A stretch of DNA of 64,000 nt from Terriglobia bacterium (GCA_009841225.1 VXMF01000036.1:372765-436764); one strand, 5' to 3'. Positions 43,949 through 53,413 are shown, counted from the stretch's first letter. Numbers and translations are program-made. The notes: generated by a model not told the origin, from the sequence alone.

Positions 43949-46372
43949 TTAGCTGTCGCTATGTTGCCGCATCTGGAACGGCACGCTCTTGATCACGCCG
44001 AGCAGCAGATCTCCGAAGCGGTAGCCTTTCGCTTCGGTATCGGCGAGGATCTTTCGGACGGTCGGCTGGTCCCTGGCGGTCAGTTCCCGTCCCAGTGCGT
44101 AGGTCAGTAGGCGCTCGACCGTCGCGTGGGCGAATCGCTCCGGCTGGCTCAGAAGCAGCTTCTTCAGGCCGTTCAGGCCTTCGATCGTCTCTCCGTTTGG
44201 CAGCGAACCGGTCGCATCGACTGCCTCGCCATGATACTCGGTTCTCCAACGCCCCATGACGTCGAAGTTCTCTAGGGCGAACCCGAGCGGATCGATCCGG
44301 GAGTGGCACGAAGCGCATGCCGCATCGGCCCTGTGCCTGGCCAGCTGCTCCTTCGCGCTGAGCTTGCGGCCGTCTTCCGCGCTTTCCTCGAGCGGCGGAA
44401 TGTTGGCTGGAGGAGGAGGAGGCGGCGAGTTCAGCAGGTTGTCAAGGATCCACGTCCCGCGGAGCACGGGGGAGGTTCGGGCGGAATGCGACGTCAGCAT
44501 GAGGACGCTGCCCTGGCCGAGCAGGCCTCCTCGTCTCGATTTGTCCTCGAGCGAGACACGCCTGAATCCCGGGCCCACCACGCCCTCGATCCCGTAGTTT
44601 CGTGCCAGCCTCTCGTTCAAATAGGTGTAGTCCGCTCCGAGCAGATCCAGGATGCTGCGGTTCTCCCGGATCACGCTTCGGATGAAGAGCAGGGTCTCCT
44701 TTCGGAACGCAGAACCGAGCGCGTCGTCGAATCCGGGATACGCAGCTCGGTCCGGCCGCAACCTGCCGAGCTTCTGCAGTCCCAGCCACTGCGTCGCGAA
44801 GTTGTCCACCAGTGTCGAGGCTCTTCGGTCCGCCAGCATCCGGCGGGCCTGGAAGGCCAGGACTTCCGGATCCTTAAGCTTGCCAGCCGAGGCGGTGCCG
44901 AGCAGCTCGTCATCGGGAATGCTGCTCCAGAGGAAGAATGACATCCTTGACGCGAGTTCGAAATCGGACACCGGGTGGGCGACCTCCTTGCCGGTGCCGT
45001 GGGCATCGAATTCCAGGCGGAACAGGAAATCGGGTGCCAGCAGGATATCCCGCAGGGCCGCGGCGATGGACCCGTCGAGGTCGAGTTTCTGGCGAGCCTC
45101 GCTGAATGTGTCGAGCAGGGGGCGCAGGTCCTCTTCCGAGACGTCCCGCCGATAGGCTCGTCGGGCGACCGCTGCAAGGATCCTGGATGCGCACGCGGGC
45201 TCGTCCTCGAGTCTCTCTGGCCTGCACACGAAGATACGTCTGCGGCTCGGCGTCTCGGCCACGCCCGTGGGATTGTAAGGGCCGTGAATCTCGATCCTGC
45301 CCAGAACAGGTGGGCCCGGCAGGCCATCGAATGCCGATTCTCCCTGCGTCAGGCCCCAGATTTCGAAGAGCCGCACGCGCTTCCCATCCACGCGAAAGTC
45401 AATCCTCGGCCGGTTCGCGGTTCCCAGCAGGTCCAGCGGACCGCCCAGGGCCCGGCCTCCCCGGCCGCTGACATCCGAAACCGGACCTTCCCGGGCCGCC
45501 CATTCGTCAGGGAATGTGACGATGACCTCATGCGGGCCCGCCTTCAGCTGGACCCTCGTCCGGAACTGCCGCACGCCCTCGGTGGGTGTCAGGGACTGCT
45601 TCTCAAGGTACGCCCTCAGCTCGTATTCGCCGTCGTAGGGGAAGTGATGACTGACGCGGATGCCGCCGCGCGTTCCGTACGGCATGCCCATTCCTTGCCA
45701 CTGGGCCTGCGTCTGGTTCACCCGGAAGATCTCGATCACCGGCGAGGGATCGCTCGCCCCCACCGCCATCTGGCTCACTTGACGGGCGGCCTTGAGGTAC
45801 CCCTCGAGAAGCAGGGGTGACATCGAGAGGGCGTCGCCGATGTTGTCAAACCCGGAGGCCTGCCCGTCGGGCGGCAATCGGTTCGCCACGGGGACGTTGA
45901 TGTTCAGAATGTCGCGGATCGCATTGGCGTATTCCGTGCGGTTGAGTCGACGTATGACCGTCCGCCCCGCAAAGGGTGACTCGTTCGCGGACGCGTCCAG
46001 CTCTTCGACCAGCGCATTACGAAATGCCTCGAGCGTGGCCGCGTCCGGGCGCGGCGCTCCAGCAGGCGGCATCTCCCCGGCACCGAGCTTGCGGATGACC
46101 CGCTCCCACACGTCCGGCTGAGCCGAGGGGTCGTGCGCATCGACGCCGTCGAGAGCCAGGTCGCTGGGCGGGGAATCCCCGGCGTGGCATCCGACGCAGA
46201 ACTGCTGGAGGAATGCATCGCGATCCGGCGTCGCGCCAAACAGGCTGGGCGCAAGCGTCAGGAGCAAGGCCGCCAATGCGGCACCCAAGAGCCGACGCAC
46301 TACGGGCGCCCTGGATGCGGGGCGTCCGGCCGAACTCTCGATCAGACCTCGTCTTTGGCCCTGCGACAGCAT
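43949..46372 (-). CDS. Cytochrome-bearing DUF1587/1592/1588/1585 protein
   Basis: About 807 residues. N-terminal c-haem site C59-x-x-C-H63 (FCVGCHAGDSPPSDLALD), then DUF1587 (RLNRTEYANAIRDILNINVP), a carbohydrate-binding-like beta region (about residues 200-330), DUF1595/DUF1592 (ARRAYRRDVSEEDLRPLLD ... SRMSFFLWSSIPDDELL), DUF1588 with another CxxCH (CASCHSRIDPLGFALENFD) and DUF1585 at the end (LLTYALGRELTARD). It is a periplasmic, probably dihaem protein of unknown reaction. I start at ATG 46372; a GTG at 46300 directly before the signal segment (RRLLGAALAALLLTLA) is a good alternative. Frames further upstream read through the sulfatase remnant. First gene of the operon. Confidence 0.86.
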   Translation of the reverse strand: MLSQGQRRGLIESSAGRPASRAPVVRRLLGAALAALLLTLAPSLFGATPDRDAFLQQFCVGCHAGDSPPSDLALDGVDAHDPSAQPDVWERVIRKLGAGEMPPAGAPRPDAATLEAFRNALVEELDASANESPFAGRTVIRRLNRTEYANAIRDILNINVPVANRLPPDGQASGFDNIGDALSMSPLLLEGYLKAARQVSQMAVGASDPSPVIEIFRVNQTQAQWQGMGMPYGTRGGIRVSHHFPYDGEYELRAYLEKQSLTPTEGVRQFRTRVQLKAGPHEVIVTFPDEWAAREGPVSDVSGRGGRALGGPLDLLGTANRPRIDFRVDGKRVRLFEIWGLTQGESAFDGLPGPPVLGRIEIHGPYNPTGVAETPSRRRIFVCRPERLEDEPACASRILAAVARRAYRRDVSEEDLRPLLDTFSEARQKLDLDGSIAAALRDILLAPDFLFRLEFDAHGTGKEVAHPVSDFELASRMSFFLWSSIPDDELLGTASAGKLKDPEVLAFQARRMLADRRASTLVDNFATQWLGLQKLGRLRPDRAAYPGFDDALGSAFRKETLLFIRSVIRENRSILDLLGADYTYLNERLARNYGIEGVVGPGFRRVSLEDKSRRGGLLGQGSVLMLTSHSARTSPVLRGTWILDNLLNSPPPPPPANIPPLEESAEDGRKLSAKEQLARHRADAACASCHSRIDPLGFALENFDVMGRWRTEYHGEAVDATGSLPNGETIEGLNGLKKLLLSQPERFAHATVERLLTYALGRELTARDQPTVRKILADTEAKGYRFGDLLLGVIKSVPFQMRQHSDS

Positions 46373-46469
46373 GTCGGCAGATGCCTCACCACCTAAAGCG
46401 TACAGCAGAAGAACGGCCGGGTTCTCAGCAATTCTCAGGATGGGGGTTCTGGCTCGTGTGGGGTGGAAT

Positions 46470-46640
46470 CTGCGAGTGCTGACGGATCCGAGCGAGTCGC
46501 GAAGCCTCACGGCGGAGAATCCCGTACAGCTCGCGAGCATGGTGGAGGGCAGGGTGCACGAACTGGAATCCATGGGGGAGGTGCATCCGTTGGGAGACGG
46601 GAACCCGTTGGAACCGGTCATTCCGAGCAGTAGAAGGTAG
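46470..46640 (+). pseudogene. Sulfatase C-terminal remnant, copy B
   Basis: The frame reads LRVLTDPSESRSLTAENP, then MVEGRVHELESMGEVHPLGD and NPLEPVIPSSRR. This is the usual sulfatase ending (LxxDPxExxNLAAENP). No catalytic body exists upstream; the region before it is the divergent start of the DUF1592 gene. Homologous to 24413-24544. Confidence 0.58.
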
Positions 46641-46714
46641 GGACTGCTTCCCGGAAACGACAACCTCCATGTCGCCACGACAGCATTTCTCACTCTCATG
46701 AGCGAATCTGTGGG
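46506..46714. repeat. Dispersed 205-bp repeat, copy B
   Basis: Aligns with 24413-24618 in the same orientation. It spans the sulfatase tail and about 75 bases of 3' flank. The flank includes the first apparent ATG of the pair C gene (46698), which argues that this ATG is not the real start there. Confidence 0.7.
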
Positions 46715-49406
46715 AGGTGCGAGTTCCGGAAGTCCTCTGTCAGAACGACTAGAATCCGCAGATCGGAAATATAATGTGGTCGTGCGGCTCCCAAGCTCCG
46801 GAACAAGACGCCCGAAAACTTGCACCTTCGACGGTGCCTGTCTTTGTAACACGGTGCTGGCCTTCCTCGTGTTTGCGACAGGTTCGCTCGGGCTTCTCAG
46901 CGCGACCGATCAACCAGTGACGGTGAGGATTTTCGAAGACCTTGGCGAGGGAGCTTGGCTGGACCCGCAAGGCGACCCCACGACGGAGTACTCGGAATCC
47001 GGCTTTGCCTTTGTACGCATTCCCGCCAGGTTCAGTGGCAACGCTCTTCCTTTGGACCGCTCTGTGCCGTTCTCTCTCGAAGCGAGCATGGAACAGACGC
47101 TGGAGCGCGGTGAGTATCGCATCCGTTTACGATCCAAGGGGCTGGCTGTGTTCCTGGTCGACGGCAAGCCAGTGCTTCGCACGAAGGCTCAGGTGCCGAA
47201 CACCGCATCACACGATGCCCTCCCCGAGCCCTCCGAGTCAGACGGAGTGATCCGACCCGCTCCGCCGGCCCACCAGGACGTTCTCGCGACCGTTCCTCTG
47301 GAGGCAGGGGAACATCGATTCCGGTTGGTCGCGGTGATCGGCGGTAAGGGCCTCGCCCCGTTTCCGGGGGAGCTCTCGGTGAGCATGGCCCGTCCTGGCG
47401 AGATCGACCGAGTGATCGGTGGCTCGGACGCACCGCTGCTGACGGATACGGACTGGTCGGAGTTCGCCACTGCGTCGAGATTCCGACACCATCGAGATGA
47501 CATCGAGCGACGGAGGCAGTCTGATGAGTCCGTCGAGGCGAAGTGGGAGGAACGACATCGGCAAGTGCGGGAGTGGACTCTGTCGCAGCCAGGCCCGGAA
47601 ATTCCGCGGGTTGAAGACAGCGAGTGGATTCAGAACGACGTGGACCGTTTCGTTTACGAGGGGCTCGCGGAGGCGTCGCTAGTGCCCAACGCTCTGGTGG
47701 GCGATCTTGAGTTCTTGCGGCGTCTCGCTCTGGATACGACCGGCCTTGTGCCGTCGGCCACGATGGTGAGGTCGTTTCTGGCCCAGCCAGCGGAGACGCG
47801 GCGGACCCTGGCGATCGAGCAGTTCTTGGAGAGCCCGGACTGGGCCGATTCTTGGGTTCCCTATTGGCAGGATGTCCTGGCAGAGAATCCGGGCATCCTC
47901 AAGCCGGACCTGAACAATACCGGGCCGTTCCGCTGGTACATCCACCAGGCATTCGCGGACGGATACGCATTCGACCGCCTGGTTGTGGAACTCATCGAGA
48001 TGGAAGGCAGCCTATACCAGGGAGGCCCGGCGGGCTTTGGCATGGCCAGCCTGAATGACGCGCCGATGGCTGCCAAGGCCGACATCGTTTCGCAGGCATT
48101 TCTCGCGAACAAGCTGTCCTGCGCGCGCTGCCACGACGCCCCGTTCCATCCCTTCCGCCAGAAGGACCTCTTCAGCATGGCGGCCATGCTCGACGGAGAC
48201 GCGGTCGTTCTGCCGGCGTCGAGCACCGTTCCGGTGCGGGAAGGGGGCCGGGAGCCATACGTCGAGATCACCCTGGAGGCCGGGGCATCGATTGATCCGC
48301 ATTGGGCGTTTGATGAGTTTCCCGATGTGGGCAAGTTGGCCCCGCCGCCAAGGAACACCTCGGTCGACGCAAGGCATGTGCTGGCGTCGAAGATGGTCCA
48401 TCCAGCGAACCATCGGTTTTCCCGCGTGGTCGCCAACCGCGTATGGGCCCGCTTCATGGGCCGCGGCATCGTCGAGCCGCTGGATGACTGGGAAGACGCA
48501 GAGCCATCCAATCCCGAATTGCTGGAGTTCTTGGCTAGGGAGTTTGTGCTGAGCGGCTACGACCTGAAGCACTTGAGCGGATTGATCTTCCGGTCACACA
48601 CGTATCAACGGCGTCCCGTCCGTGACGACCCGGCCTCGCCCGGCGAAGCGGCCAAGCTCTTCGCCGGTCCCGTGCGGCGACAGATGTCGGCCGAACAACT
48701 GGTGGATTCGCTGCATGCCGTGGCGGGCAAAGGGCTGGATTCAGAAGAGCTGAATCTCAACCCGCTCGGAAATCGCTCCTTGCGTCAGTTCCTGAACATG
48801 GGATCTCCTGAGCGGGCTTGGGAGATGACCGCGCTGTCGAACGAGCGCGACCGTCCGAGTCTGGCGCTGCCGCGTGCCCAGGCGATCGTGGACATGCTGT
48901 CGGCGTACGGCTGGCGGCAGTCCCGCCAGAGCCCGGCATCCAGCCGCGACGATTCTCCGTCCGCAATGCAGGCCTTGGCGCTGGCCAACGGTTCGACGGG
49001 AGTCCGGGTCACCAGGCTGTCCGATGACAGCTTCTTCACCCGCCTGGCCTTGGAGGAGAGGCCGTTGGGCGAGATGGTGGATGAGGTGTTCGTGCGAACA
49101 CTGACCCGCTTTCCGACTCCTGCGGAACGGCAGGCGATGCTCGACCTGCTTGGCCCGCATTTTGCGGACCGGGTCGCGACGGGCGCCGCCGACCACCGTA
49201 GCGGGGACGCGGCCAAGAAGACCGACGGAAGGGTCTCTTGGGGGAACCACTTCGACCCGGAGAGCAACCGCATCCGGATGGAAGAGGAGCGGAAGGTTCG
49301 CATGGGGGATCCTCCGACGACCCGGCTGACGCCGGAATTCCGGGAACGGTTCGAGGACATGGTGTGGGCGCTCGTCAACACGCCAGAGTTCTCGATGATT
49401 CCGTAG
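46698..49406 (+). CDS. DUF1549/DUF1553 protein without N-terminal cytochrome, pair C
   Basis: Up to 902 residues. Unlike pairs A and B it has no N-terminal CxxCH; a hydrophobic segment (VLAFLVFATGSLGLLSA, about residue 53) leads into a beta-rich domain of about 160 residues (VTVRIFEDLGEGAWL ... YRIRLRSKGLAVFLVDGKPV), likely ligand-binding. DUF1549 follows (WIQNDVDRFVYEGLAEASLV) with the internal CARCHDAPFHPF, then DUF1553 (HRFSRVVANRVWARFMGRGI). The start is uncertain: ATG 46698 lies in the duplicated segment, so GTG 46776 or GTG 46782 is more plausible. The DUF1501 partner begins 15 bases downstream. Confidence 0.83.
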   Translation: MSESVGGASSGSPLSERLESADRKYNVVVRLPSSGTRRPKTCTFDGACLCNTVLAFLVFATGSLGLLSATDQPVTVRIFEDLGEGAWLDPQGDPTTEYSESGFAFVRIPARFSGNALPLDRSVPFSLEASMEQTLERGEYRIRLRSKGLAVFLVDGKPVLRTKAQVPNTASHDALPEPSESDGVIRPAPPAHQDVLATVPLEAGEHRFRLVAVIGGKGLAPFPGELSVSMARPGEIDRVIGGSDAPLLTDTDWSEFATASRFRHHRDDIERRRQSDESVEAKWEERHRQVREWTLSQPGPEIPRVEDSEWIQNDVDRFVYEGLAEASLVPNALVGDLEFLRRLALDTTGLVPSATMVRSFLAQPAETRRTLAIEQFLESPDWADSWVPYWQDVLAENPGILKPDLNNTGPFRWYIHQAFADGYAFDRLVVELIEMEGSLYQGGPAGFGMASLNDAPMAAKADIVSQAFLANKLSCARCHDAPFHPFRQKDLFSMAAMLDGDAVVLPASSTVPVREGGREPYVEITLEAGASIDPHWAFDEFPDVGKLAPPPRNTSVDARHVLASKMVHPANHRFSRVVANRVWARFMGRGIVEPLDDWEDAEPSNPELLEFLAREFVLSGYDLKHLSGLIFRSHTYQRRPVRDDPASPGEAAKLFAGPVRRQMSAEQLVDSLHAVAGKGLDSEELNLNPLGNRSLRQFLNMGSPERAWEMTALSNERDRPSLALPRAQAIVDMLSAYGWRQSRQSPASSRDDSPSAMQALALANGSTGVRVTRLSDDSFFTRLALEERPLGEMVDEVFVRTLTRFPTPAERQAMLDLLGPHFADRVATGAADHRSGDAAKKTDGRVSWGNHFDPESNRIRMEEERKVRMGDPPTTRLTPEFRERFEDMVWALVNTPEFSMIP

Positions 49407-49421
49407 CGCAAGGAGATTTCG

Positions 49422-50696
49422 ATGCGGCCGACAAGACGGGACATCTTCAAGGGCGCTGCGGCCGGGCTGGCCGGATCGCGGCTTGCCTTTTCCGAGGCGC
49501 GCCAGTTGCCCCACGGCAGAGCGGATGCGTGCATTTACATTTGGCTGGGGGGCGGAGCCGGTCACATCGACACCTTCGATCCCAAGCGAAGGGGCGACGG
49601 CAAAGACATCCCTGGCTCCTACTATGACGCGATTCCGACAGCCGCCCGAGACATTCAACTGTGCGAGCACCTGCCGCGATTGGCCGACCGCATGGACCGT
49701 TGCGCGCTCCTCCGCACGGTCAGTCACGACTTGAACAGCCAGCACGGTGCGGCCTCGAACTTGATGCACACCGGCCGCAAGCCGAGCGGGACGATCATCT
49801 ACCCTTCCGTCGGCTCCTTGGTCTCGCACGAACTGGGCGCCAAGTCGGACGACGTGCCGTCGTATGTGGTGATGGGATACCCCAACATCATGCGGGATCC
49901 CGGATTCCTAGGTGCGCGTTGCGGATATGTTTACCTCACTCAGATCGAGACCGGCCCGTCGGGGCTGAACCCAGCGCCTGACGTTGACAGCGCGCGTCAG
50001 AAGAGAAGGGAAATGCTACTCGGACGTTTGCGGGCCGACTATTTGGCGCGGAATGACGACGACGCTCTCGTCAGGGCTAAGGCGGAGGTGAGCGAACAAG
50101 GCTTCCGAATGGCGGGCAAGCGGTTCATGGACGTCTTTCACTTGGATCGGGAGTCGACCAGTCTCCGCGAAGCGTACGGCAGTGAGTTCGGCCAGCGCTG
50201 CTTGCTGGCGCGGCGACTCGTGCAGGCAGGCGTGCGTTTTGTCGAGGTGTCGTTCAATCTGAACTTCCTGAATGGGACAGGTTGGGACGTACACCAAGAC
50301 GGCATCCTGAAGCAGCACCTGCTGATTCAGGACCTCGATCAGGCCGTTGCAGCCTTGCTCGACGATCTCGAAGAGCACAAGCTCTTTGACCGGACGATGG
50401 TCGTGATTTCTACCGAGTTCGGCCGACCGGCAGAATTCGACGCGTACGGAGGTCGCGGCCACCAGGCCGGAGCGTTCAGCACGCTGTTTGCGGGGGGCGG
50501 AGTGCGCGGAGGAGTCGCCGTGGGCACAACCGACGAAATCGGCAAGCGAATTGTTGACCGCCAGATCACTGTTCCGGACTACTTCGCCACGATCTTCGCC
50601 GCAATGGGGATCGACTCGGCCAAGAACCTGTACGCCAACGACCGCCCTGTCCCGATCACGGACCACGGGCAGCCCATGTCAGGAATCCTTGCGTAG
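49422..50696 (+). CDS. DUF1501 protein, Tat-exported, pair C
   Basis: 424 residues. TRRDIFKGAAAGLAGSRLAF is the twin-arginine signal. Core blocks are IYIWLGGGAGHIDTFDPKR, DRCALLRTVSHDLNSQHGA and STEFGRPAEFDAYGGRGHQ. It is shorter than the pair A and B relatives, with a DYxAAxxxGxD-type ending (TVPDYFATIFAAMGIDSAKN). It starts 15 bases after the pair C DUF1549/1553 gene, with AAGGAG ahead. As with its relatives the reaction is unknown. Confidence 0.87.
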   Translation: MRPTRRDIFKGAAAGLAGSRLAFSEARQLPHGRADACIYIWLGGGAGHIDTFDPKRRGDGKDIPGSYYDAIPTAARDIQLCEHLPRLADRMDRCALLRTVSHDLNSQHGAASNLMHTGRKPSGTIIYPSVGSLVSHELGAKSDDVPSYVVMGYPNIMRDPGFLGARCGYVYLTQIETGPSGLNPAPDVDSARQKRREMLLGRLRADYLARNDDDALVRAKAEVSEQGFRMAGKRFMDVFHLDRESTSLREAYGSEFGQRCLLARRLVQAGVRFVEVSFNLNFLNGTGWDVHQDGILKQHLLIQDLDQAVAALLDDLEEHKLFDRTMVVISTEFGRPAEFDAYGGRGHQAGAFSTLFAGGGVRGGVAVGTTDEIGKRIVDRQITVPDYFATIFAAMGIDSAKNLYANDRPVPITDHGQPMSGILA

Positions 50697-50830
50697 CGCC
50701 GGGCCGCACTCGATCCGAGCGCCCGCTGCTGCACCGAGCATGGACTGCGGGCCGCGCAGAAAACCGGGTTTCGTGATGTGCACAGGACATCCGACGCGAG
50801 CGCTTCCAGCCGCCACGCGGCCTGCCACGT

Positions 50831-51706
50831 TTACGGCAACCGCAAGACCGGCGATTCGAGTGTTTCCCGGGTCGTGACGATCTGGTAATCGGCGTGGCGT
50901 CGAATCCACGTCACCGGATAGTCGTCACCTGGAGCCCCGAGAACAGCAAGGCGGAGGATTGTCTTGGCCCAGTCCAAGTCTGAGTCGCTCCTGCAGTAGA
51001 GACGGATCCGCCTGGCCGAGAGGCACTGGGCCATCCCGAGCGTCCATGCTTCGCGCGGGAAGTTCTCCAGGTCCCCGCCGACTCCGGCCCGGATTGCGTT
51101 GATGGTGCGGGTGAATTCGTTGAGGGTCACGCGCCGGATCCCGGACTTGGAGACTCCCGGCTCCGGCTCGTTGAACGCGATGTGCCCGTGGATTCCGACG
51201 CCGCCAAAGCAGGCCTCGATGCCTCCGAGCTCTCCGATCCGCCGATCGATCAATTCCGAGTTCGTGCCATCCGGGAACAAGACTGATTCAGGTTCCGGCA
51301 GCAACTCCGAGGGCAGAGAGGCAAGCCACTGCAATGCCGCACCTCGAAAGCTCAGTGGATGGTGGGAGGGCACGGCGCAGCCTGTGGAGTCCGCGTATTC
51401 GTCCATGAAGAACAGGGTGCAGTTTCTCAACGAAAGTCCCTGAAGTTTCAGCAGCTCCCCAAGAATCGGGTACTGGCCGACAGGGCCCCAAGGCAGGATC
51501 AGGGCAAGATGGCGGCCGGAATCCTCGCTTCTGCGCAGCTCCGATGCGATCCTTTGCGCCATATCGAGGTGGAGTTCGTCGATGCCATCAACGACGCGTA
51601 GGTGCGAGCCGGCGTGCTCCGAGACCTGGGCCGGCGTCAACGCATTGAGGCGGCGGATTTCCGCGGCCCTGGAGCTTGAACGGGTTCGGTACGTCGGTTG
51701 GATCAT
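50831..51706 (-). CDS. NagB-like glucosamine-6-phosphate deaminase homologue with altered active site
   Basis: 291 residues of the glucosamine-6-phosphate isomerase/6-phosphogluconolactonase fold. FFMDEYAD (D102-E103) and GGVGIHGHIAFNEP match NagB landmarks. In NagB the second is GxGxDGHIAFNE, and here the catalytic Asp before Gly-His is His173. The phosphate-binding PTGSTP loop is also replaced by LPWGPVGQYP. The enzyme may therefore use a different or non-phosphorylated amino sugar, or be non-catalytic. ATG 51706 lies only 12 bases from the divergent MFS start, so a later start (TTG near residue 23) is possible. The pairing suggests amino-sugar uptake and use. Confidence 0.8.
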   Translation of the reverse strand: MIQPTYRTRSSSRAAEIRRLNALTPAQVSEHAGSHLRVVDGIDELHLDMAQRIASELRRSEDSGRHLALILPWGPVGQYPILGELLKLQGLSLRNCTLFFMDEYADSTGCAVPSHHPLSFRGAALQWLASLPSELLPEPESVLFPDGTNSELIDRRIGELGGIEACFGGVGIHGHIAFNEPEPGVSKSGIRRVTLNEFTRTINAIRAGVGGDLENFPREAWTLGMAQCLSARRIRLYCRSDSDLDWAKTILRLAVLGAPGDDYPVTWIRRHADYQIVTTRETLESPVLRLP

Positions 51707-51718
51707 CGCGAGTACAGT

Positions 51719-53122
51719 ATGGTGGCGGGACGGATGGCGCTCGAAATGGACAGCAGCGGGCCGTGGTACCAAGGCATCACCAGGCACCAGTGGACAGTGC
51801 TCTTGATCGCCTCTCTCGGATGGATATTCGACACGTTCGAGGGGCAAGTCTACGTCTCCAGCATGAATGAGGCCATGCCGGACCTGCTCCCAGGGATGGA
51901 TCGCCTTGACGCTGCCGAGCGAGCCGGCCGGCTCGCGTACTTCAACAACATCGCCTTCGGCGCATTCCTGCTGGGCGGCGCGGCCGGCGGCGTTGCGTTC
52001 GGGATCCTTGGCGATCGGGTCGGTCGGGTAAAGGCCTTGATGCTGACGATTGCCACGTATTCGGCGTTCACGTTCGTCTCCGCTTTCTCCACCGAATGGT
52101 GGCATTTGGTCGGCTTCCGTTTCCTGGTTGCCATGGGTGTCGGCGGGGAATGGGCTGTCGCCGCGTCGCTGGTTGCGGAAGTGTTCCCGAAGAGAGCCCG
52201 TGCATGGTCGCTGGCGATCTTCCACGCCTCCAGCGTCTTCGGAACTTGGCTTGCCGTGGCGGTCGGGGCGTTCATCGTCGCCGGCCGGGAATTCGAGATG
52301 TCCTACATAGGCTTGGGATCTGTCGCGAGTTGGCGGGTCGGTTTCGCCGCCGGGGCACTTCCGGCCTTCCTGATCTTGGTCATCCGATGGAAGCTGCGGG
52401 GAGAGACAGAGGCTTGGAGCAAGTCGCGGCTGGCTCATAGGAAGCGGGCTGGCAGAGCGCTGGAATTGTTCCGCTCCGACCTGCGCCGGAAGACCCTCGT
52501 CGGAATCTCCCTCGCCGCCATCGGGCTGTCAACGTTCTGGGGGGTTCATATCTACGGGAAGGACCTGCTCAGGGCCCAGGTCGAGCAGCGCATCGACGTA
52601 GCGGCGCTCTCCGATGGTACGAGCGTAGCCTCGGCCGATGATCGTTTCGCTCGCCTCAAGCGCTGGGAAATGCTGGGAATGCTGCTGGCTTCGACCGGCG
52701 GCGCTGCCGGTCTGCTCGCGTTCGGTGCGTTTGCAGAATGGGTCGGTCGCCGGAAGGCGTTCGCGCTGTATCACTTGGCTGGCCTAGGGGCCGCACTGGC
52801 CTTGTTCCAGTGGTTCTCGACTCCGACCGCCCTGCTGGTTGCGCTTCCGATATTCGGCTTCTTCACGCTCGGCATGCACGCCGGGTATGCGGTGTATTTC
52901 CCGGAACTGTTTCCGACGCGCGTACGAAGCACTGGGGCGGGTCTCTGCTTCAACGTCGCTCGAATCCTAGCAGCGCCCGTGCTGTTCATTTCAGGCTGGC
53001 TTCAGCGGGATGGCGGCATGACGCTCCGCGGCTCCGCGTCGCTGCTGAGCTTGCTGTTCCTTGCGGGCGCGGCGGTCATCGCAGCCGGACCCGAGACGAA
53101 GGACGCTGACCTGCCGGAATAG
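51719..53122 (+). CDS. MFS transporter, sugar/aromatic-acid:H+ symporter type
   Basis: About 467 residues with 12 predicted membrane segments. The cytoplasmic loop motif between helices 2 and 3 is GILGDRVGRVKAL and its repeat after helix 8 is GAFAEWVGRRKAF. WIFDTFEGQVYVSSM in helix 1 is of the AAHS/SHS (metabolite:H+ symporter) style, with an RDxxD-like charged pattern. A soluble insertion (about residues 250-320) separates the halves. The start could also be ATG 51734 or ATG 51746. It is divergent from the NagB-like gene with almost no intergenic space. The substrate is unknown; an amino sugar or sialic acid is inferred only from context. Confidence 0.85.
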   Translation: MVAGRMALEMDSSGPWYQGITRHQWTVLLIASLGWIFDTFEGQVYVSSMNEAMPDLLPGMDRLDAAERAGRLAYFNNIAFGAFLLGGAAGGVAFGILGDRVGRVKALMLTIATYSAFTFVSAFSTEWWHLVGFRFLVAMGVGGEWAVAASLVAEVFPKRARAWSLAIFHASSVFGTWLAVAVGAFIVAGREFEMSYIGLGSVASWRVGFAAGALPAFLILVIRWKLRGETEAWSKSRLAHRKRAGRALELFRSDLRRKTLVGISLAAIGLSTFWGVHIYGKDLLRAQVEQRIDVAALSDGTSVASADDRFARLKRWEMLGMLLASTGGAAGLLAFGAFAEWVGRRKAFALYHLAGLGAALALFQWFSTPTALLVALPIFGFFTLGMHAGYAVYFPELFPTRVRSTGAGLCFNVARILAAPVLFISGWLQRDGGMTLRGSASLLSLLFLAGAAVIAAGPETKDADLPE

Positions 53123-53204
53123 GGACGGCAAGTATGAGGCAAGCCCTGCATTTTCCAATGTGTTAGAGAAAGCCGTGGAGTTTTTCAAGGACAAGACGCG
53201 GTAG
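53121..53204 (+). pseudogene. Possible hydrolase C-terminal fragment
   Basis: The frame reads RDGKYEASPAFSNVLEKAVE, FFKDKTR, stop. The ending resembles the last helix of alpha/beta-hydrolases (AxEKxxxFFKxH). It directly follows the MFS stop with no gene body. It could be chance. Confidence 0.22.
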
Positions 53205-53211
53205 GCCGGGT

Positions 53212-53255
53212 GAGCGGCGAAGTGGCCCGGAGCGGCGAAGTGGCCCGGAGCGGCG
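53212..53255. repeat. 18-bp tandem repeat, about 2.4 units
   Basis: GAGCGGCGAAGTGGCCCG is present twice exactly and begins a third time, between the convergent MFS and secreted-protein genes. It may fold weakly; there is no T-run to make it a classical terminator. Confidence 0.75.
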
Positions 53256-53413
53256 TGTTCGAGATCTCGCGAGGGTCATGACGAGAAGTCGCCGCGAGTA
53301 AACCGAGGGCCGAGTTTCTCGGTGGCGTGACTCTTCGAGTGGGCGGGTCCCGCGAAAGGCGGGCGCTTCTGGATCCGGAGCAAACCGGCCCGATTCGCGG
53401 TGGGCGCGCCAGG

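Noticed and set aside
46373..46852. N-terminal extension of the DUF1592 gene
   Set aside because: It reads antisense through the sulfatase remnant and repeat and lacks family similarity; the signal segment lies after 46372.
51707..52438. Extension of the NagB-like frame across the MFS gene
   Set aside because: Antisense to a gene with clear MFS loop motifs; the extension is Arg/Pro-rich.
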